A stretch of 64,000 bases of DNA from Cohnella sp. OV330 (GTDB lineage Bacteria > Bacillota > Bacilli > Paenibacillales > Paenibacillaceae): NCBI RefSeq assembly GCF_900112065.1, contig NZ_FOKE01000011.1, forward strand, positions 213,219-277,218. The letters are read 5' to 3'. Within the stretch, counting starts at the first letter, position 1; each line of letters opens with the position of its first letter. Shown here in pieces: positions 62,345-64,000 of this stretch. Position numbers and translations under genes: made by a program. The notes beneath the pieces were generated by a model. That model made no database searches, was not told the origin of the DNA, and was given only the letters and a program-made list of their open reading frames with translations.

Positions 62345-62887
62345 TTAGAATGGCAGATCATCGTCCGATATGTCGATCGGCTTGCCGTCGTCGGCGAATG
62401 GATCCGATTGATTGTTCCCGCCCTTTGATCCGGAACTGCGACTGCCGCCGGAGTTGCCTCCGCCGTAGCTGCCGCCGCCGCCATATCCTCCGCCGCTATT
62501 GCCGCCGCCATTGCCTCCGCCGTACTCGTCCCGTCCTTGCGATCCGCCTTCGCGGTTCGGCGATTCGAGGAAGCGTACGTTGTCTGCGATGACTTCGGTG
62601 ACATAGACGCGGCGACCTTCGTTGTTCTCGTAGTTGCGCACTTGAATGCGCCCCTCGACGGCGGCCAGACGGCCTTTCCGAAGGTAGTTCGCGCACGTCT
62701 CGGCCAGTTGGCGCCAAGTGACGACCGGGATGAAGTCCGCCTCGCGTTCGCGTTCGCCCCCGCCGGAATCGCGGGAGAACGGGCGGTCTACAGCCAGCGT
62801 AAATTGGGCTACGGCCACGCCTGCAGGCGTGTAGCGAAGCTCGGGATCTTTGGTTAAGCGTCCGATCAGAATAACACGGTTCAACAT
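62345..62887 (-). CDS. ssb: Single-stranded DNA-binding protein
   Basis: 180 aa. OB fold at residues 1-107 ([20 protein letters not shown]), then a Gly/Ser/Asn-rich flexible linker and the acidic tip DISDDDLPF that binds partner proteins. AGGAGGGG before the ATG. Middle gene of rpsF-ssb-rpsR. Confidence 0.97.
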   Translation of the reverse strand: MLNRVILIGRLTKDPELRYTPAGVAVAQFTLAVDRPFSRDSGGGEREREADFIPVVTWRQLAETCANYLRKGRLAAVEGRIQVRNYENNEGRRVYVTEVIADNVRFLESPNREGGSQGRDEYGGGNGGGNSGGGYGGGGSYGGGNSGGSRSSGSKGGNNQSDPFADDGKPIDISDDDLPF

Positions 62888-62968
62888 CTTCGGTCCCCTC
62901 CTGCGAGTGACGACTTGAACGGCGTTAACCGCCGGGTATTGCGTGCTGTGCTGACTTAAGCGACTTCC

Positions 62969-63253
62969 TTAAGCGACATCGCGTACGACGATGTGACGAA
63001 TGACTTCGTCGGTGATCTTGAGTACGCGTTCCAGTTCGGTGACCACAGCCGGCTCGGCCGTGAAGTGAACCAGCACATACGTCCCGTCGCGGTGCTTGTT
63101 GATCTCGTAAGCGAGGCGCTTCTTGCCTTGTACCTCATGCTTCGTGAGCTCGCCGCCGTTCGCGATGATGCCCTGGAATTTCTCCGTGACAGCTTGAACG
63201 GACTCTTGGTCCGCGTCCGGACGAATGATGTACATCAACTCGTAGTTGCGCAT
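62969..63253 (-). CDS. rpsF: Ribosomal protein bS6
   Basis: 94 aa. MRNYELMYIIRPDADQESVQ and GKKRLAYEINKHRDGTYVLV are classic S6. AAAAGGAGG before the ATG. First gene of the operon; I did not recognise the S6:S18-binding mRNA motif in the short region upstream. Confidence 0.97.
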   Translation of the reverse strand: MRNYELMYIIRPDADQESVQAVTEKFQGIIANGGELTKHEVQGKKRLAYEINKHRDGTYVLVHFTAEPAVVTELERVLKITDEVIRHIVVRDVA

Positions 63254-63425
63254 CTTCGTTACCTCCTTTTGGTCTTTGGCCCCTCATTATTTATACCATG
63301 GAACCTGTCCACGGCTGAGGAGCAAGGAGTATGCCTTTTTATCGCATACCTGAATACTTTATCACATTGGCCCGCATACCGCAAGGTTTTTCCCGCAACA
63401 CTAAAGCCGGGAGGTGATCATCAAA

Positions 63426-63611
63426 ATGGGCGAACAAACGCAATTCGAGCCGGGCGATCGCGCGCCGAACAACGGTCATTACATGGAAGTGAGCGAGGAT
63501 GCTTTTCACATGAACATCGAGGATCCGAAACATGTCACGCTGGAGAAAGGCGAGCGGTTCCCGGAGACGACGAATCACAATCGCAAGTGGAAAAAGGTGA
63601 AACAATTTTAA
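63426..63611 (+). CDS. yjzC: YjzC family protein
   Basis: 61 aa with the family signature APNNGHYMEV and the closing KGERFPETTNHNRKWKKVK. The ATG at 63426 (MGEQTQFEPG) is preceded by GGGAGGTGATC at good spacing; a short upstream in-frame start at 63414 is not used. Small Firmicute protein of unknown function. Divergent from rpsF. Confidence 0.88.
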   Translation: MGEQTQFEPGDRAPNNGHYMEVSEDAFHMNIEDPKHVTLEKGERFPETTNHNRKWKKVKQF

Positions 63612-63623
63612 ACGGCGCGTATA

Positions 63624-63652
63624 TTGCCCCCCGTAGGCGGACATTCTAATTA
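63624..63652 (+). promoter_or_regulatory. Candidate promoter of the right-end RNA
   Basis: TTGCCC (63624), 17-bp spacer, TAATTA (63647); a weak match, but positioned 7 bp before the structured region and just after yjzC. Confidence 0.4.
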
Positions 63653-63658
63653 CCGGCG

Positions 63659-63901
63659 ACGAACAGAGAGGTGTTGGTTCCGTTGAACCTTTGCAGGCAA
63701 CAACCCGCAGGAGGAACGTCGAAGACGGAGTAGGAAGCGAGGGGTTGTGTCGCAGACATGGTCTTGCAATACACGTTATCGCGTTAGCGAGCCTTCAAGT
63801 AGCCGAAGCGCCGGGATGAACCGGCAACGTCACGTACGACATGGAAGTCCAGCTTCAACTAACGTCGCCCGGAGGACCCCGCAAGGGGTCTTTCGTCATT
63901 T
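63659..63901 (+). ncRNA. Candidate structured non-coding RNA, ~240 nt
   Basis: No ORF with a ribosome binding site. The stretch has several tight hairpins in series: GGTTC CGTT GAACC (63680 region), CGTC GAA GACG (63718 region), CGCGTTAGCG-type pairing, and GCCGG GATGAA CCGGC (63810-63826). It ends in a rho-independent terminator. Not recognised as tmRNA, RNase P RNA, 6S RNA, SRP RNA or a common riboswitch by motif. No downstream gene lies within the window, so a cis role cannot be judged. Confidence 0.55.
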
Positions 63902-63902
63902 T
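63873..63902 (+). terminator. Terminator closing the right-end RNA
   Basis: ACCCC GCAA GGGGT hairpin with a tetraloop, followed by CTTTCGTCATTTT. Confidence 0.8.
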
Positions 63903-64000
63903 AGGCGCTTGTCGCCGTCCCTCTGGCGGTTCGTAGCGCCGGTCTATCCAACAACCTTCGCCAGCTCGGTCTGTTCCTCCGCCCTGTCACTTGCGTGACC
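63903..64000. other. Right edge, no feature recognised
   Basis: Ninety-eight bases in which no frame, RNA or repeat could be supported. Confidence 0.4.

Noticed and set aside
63254-63300. S6:S18-binding leader motif before rpsF
   Set aside because: The expected CCG-bulge hairpin was not seen in the short upstream region.
63747-63998. Plus-strand frame inside the right-end RNA region
   Set aside because: Runs through a terminator, lacks a ribosome binding site and has a Ser/Arg-rich shadow-like composition.

Overview
The window is about 64 kb of chromosome from a GC-rich, spore-forming Firmicute. The best fit is the family Paenibacillaceae (Cohnella- or Paenibacillus-like). Reasons: a GerA/GerB/GerC germination operon, strong AGGAGG-type ribosome binding sites with frequent GTG and TTG starts, YitT, YwbE, YjzC and CxxH/CxxC family proteins, and the order walR-walK-yycH-yycI-yycJ with purA-dnaB-rplI-gdpP-yybS and rpsR-ssb-rpsF. 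In related bacteria that order lies beside oriC and is read away from it, so the origin probably lies beyond the right edge. The genus is an inference.

Layout. 1-2.6 kb: an AraC regulator cut by the window edge, a Gln-rich membrane-anchored protein and YitT. 2.6-8.6 kb: a Cthe_2159-type beta-helix lipoprotein, a DUF4956 membrane protein and a VTC-type polyphosphate polymerase, divergent from a two-component system. 8.6-18 kb: a giant dual-kinase hybrid sensor, a Bax-inhibitor-1 membrane protein, a 7TM-PAS-GGDEF diguanylate cyclase, threonine synthase and a secreted protein with a duplicated domain. 18-31 kb: germination receptor operon, effector-binding protein, stalk-domain secreted protein, YwbE, DUF5658, HxlR with a PRISE-like reductase, a DEAD-box helicase with a very long Gly/Arg tail, UppP and a GNAT enzyme. 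31-38 kb: a heterodimeric BmrCD-type exporter behind a 25-codon leader peptide and attenuator, then a TrkA-C / CorA-like membrane pair. 38-39.4 kb: an IS1595-like transposase gene between copies of a dispersed repeat. 39.4-49.5 kb: the WalRK locus with CxxH/CxxC protein, HtrA and an M23 peptidase. 49.9-63.6 kb: a GntR-ABC operon, purA, dnaB, rplI, gdpP, yybS, a MazG-like protein, an amidohydrolase, a CBS protein, rpsR-ssb-rpsF and yjzC. 63.6-63.9 kb: an apparent structured non-coding RNA ending in a terminator.

The least explained signal is a family of ~30-bp intergenic repeats (at least 11 copies at six loci). They occur singly, as closely spaced inverted pairs, as direct arrays with 44- or 46-bp periods, and as an inverted pair around the transposase gene. 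This resembles REP/REPIN/RAYT systems of other bacteria, but with an IS1595-type transposase that by eye lacks its first catalytic Asp. Other intergenic arrays, with different short palindromes, repeat every 51-52 bp. Further candidates are the right-end RNA, the BmrB-like attenuator, the CorA-like/TrkA-C operon and the polyphosphate polymerase cluster.

All calls come from reading the sequence and translations by eye; no database search was run.
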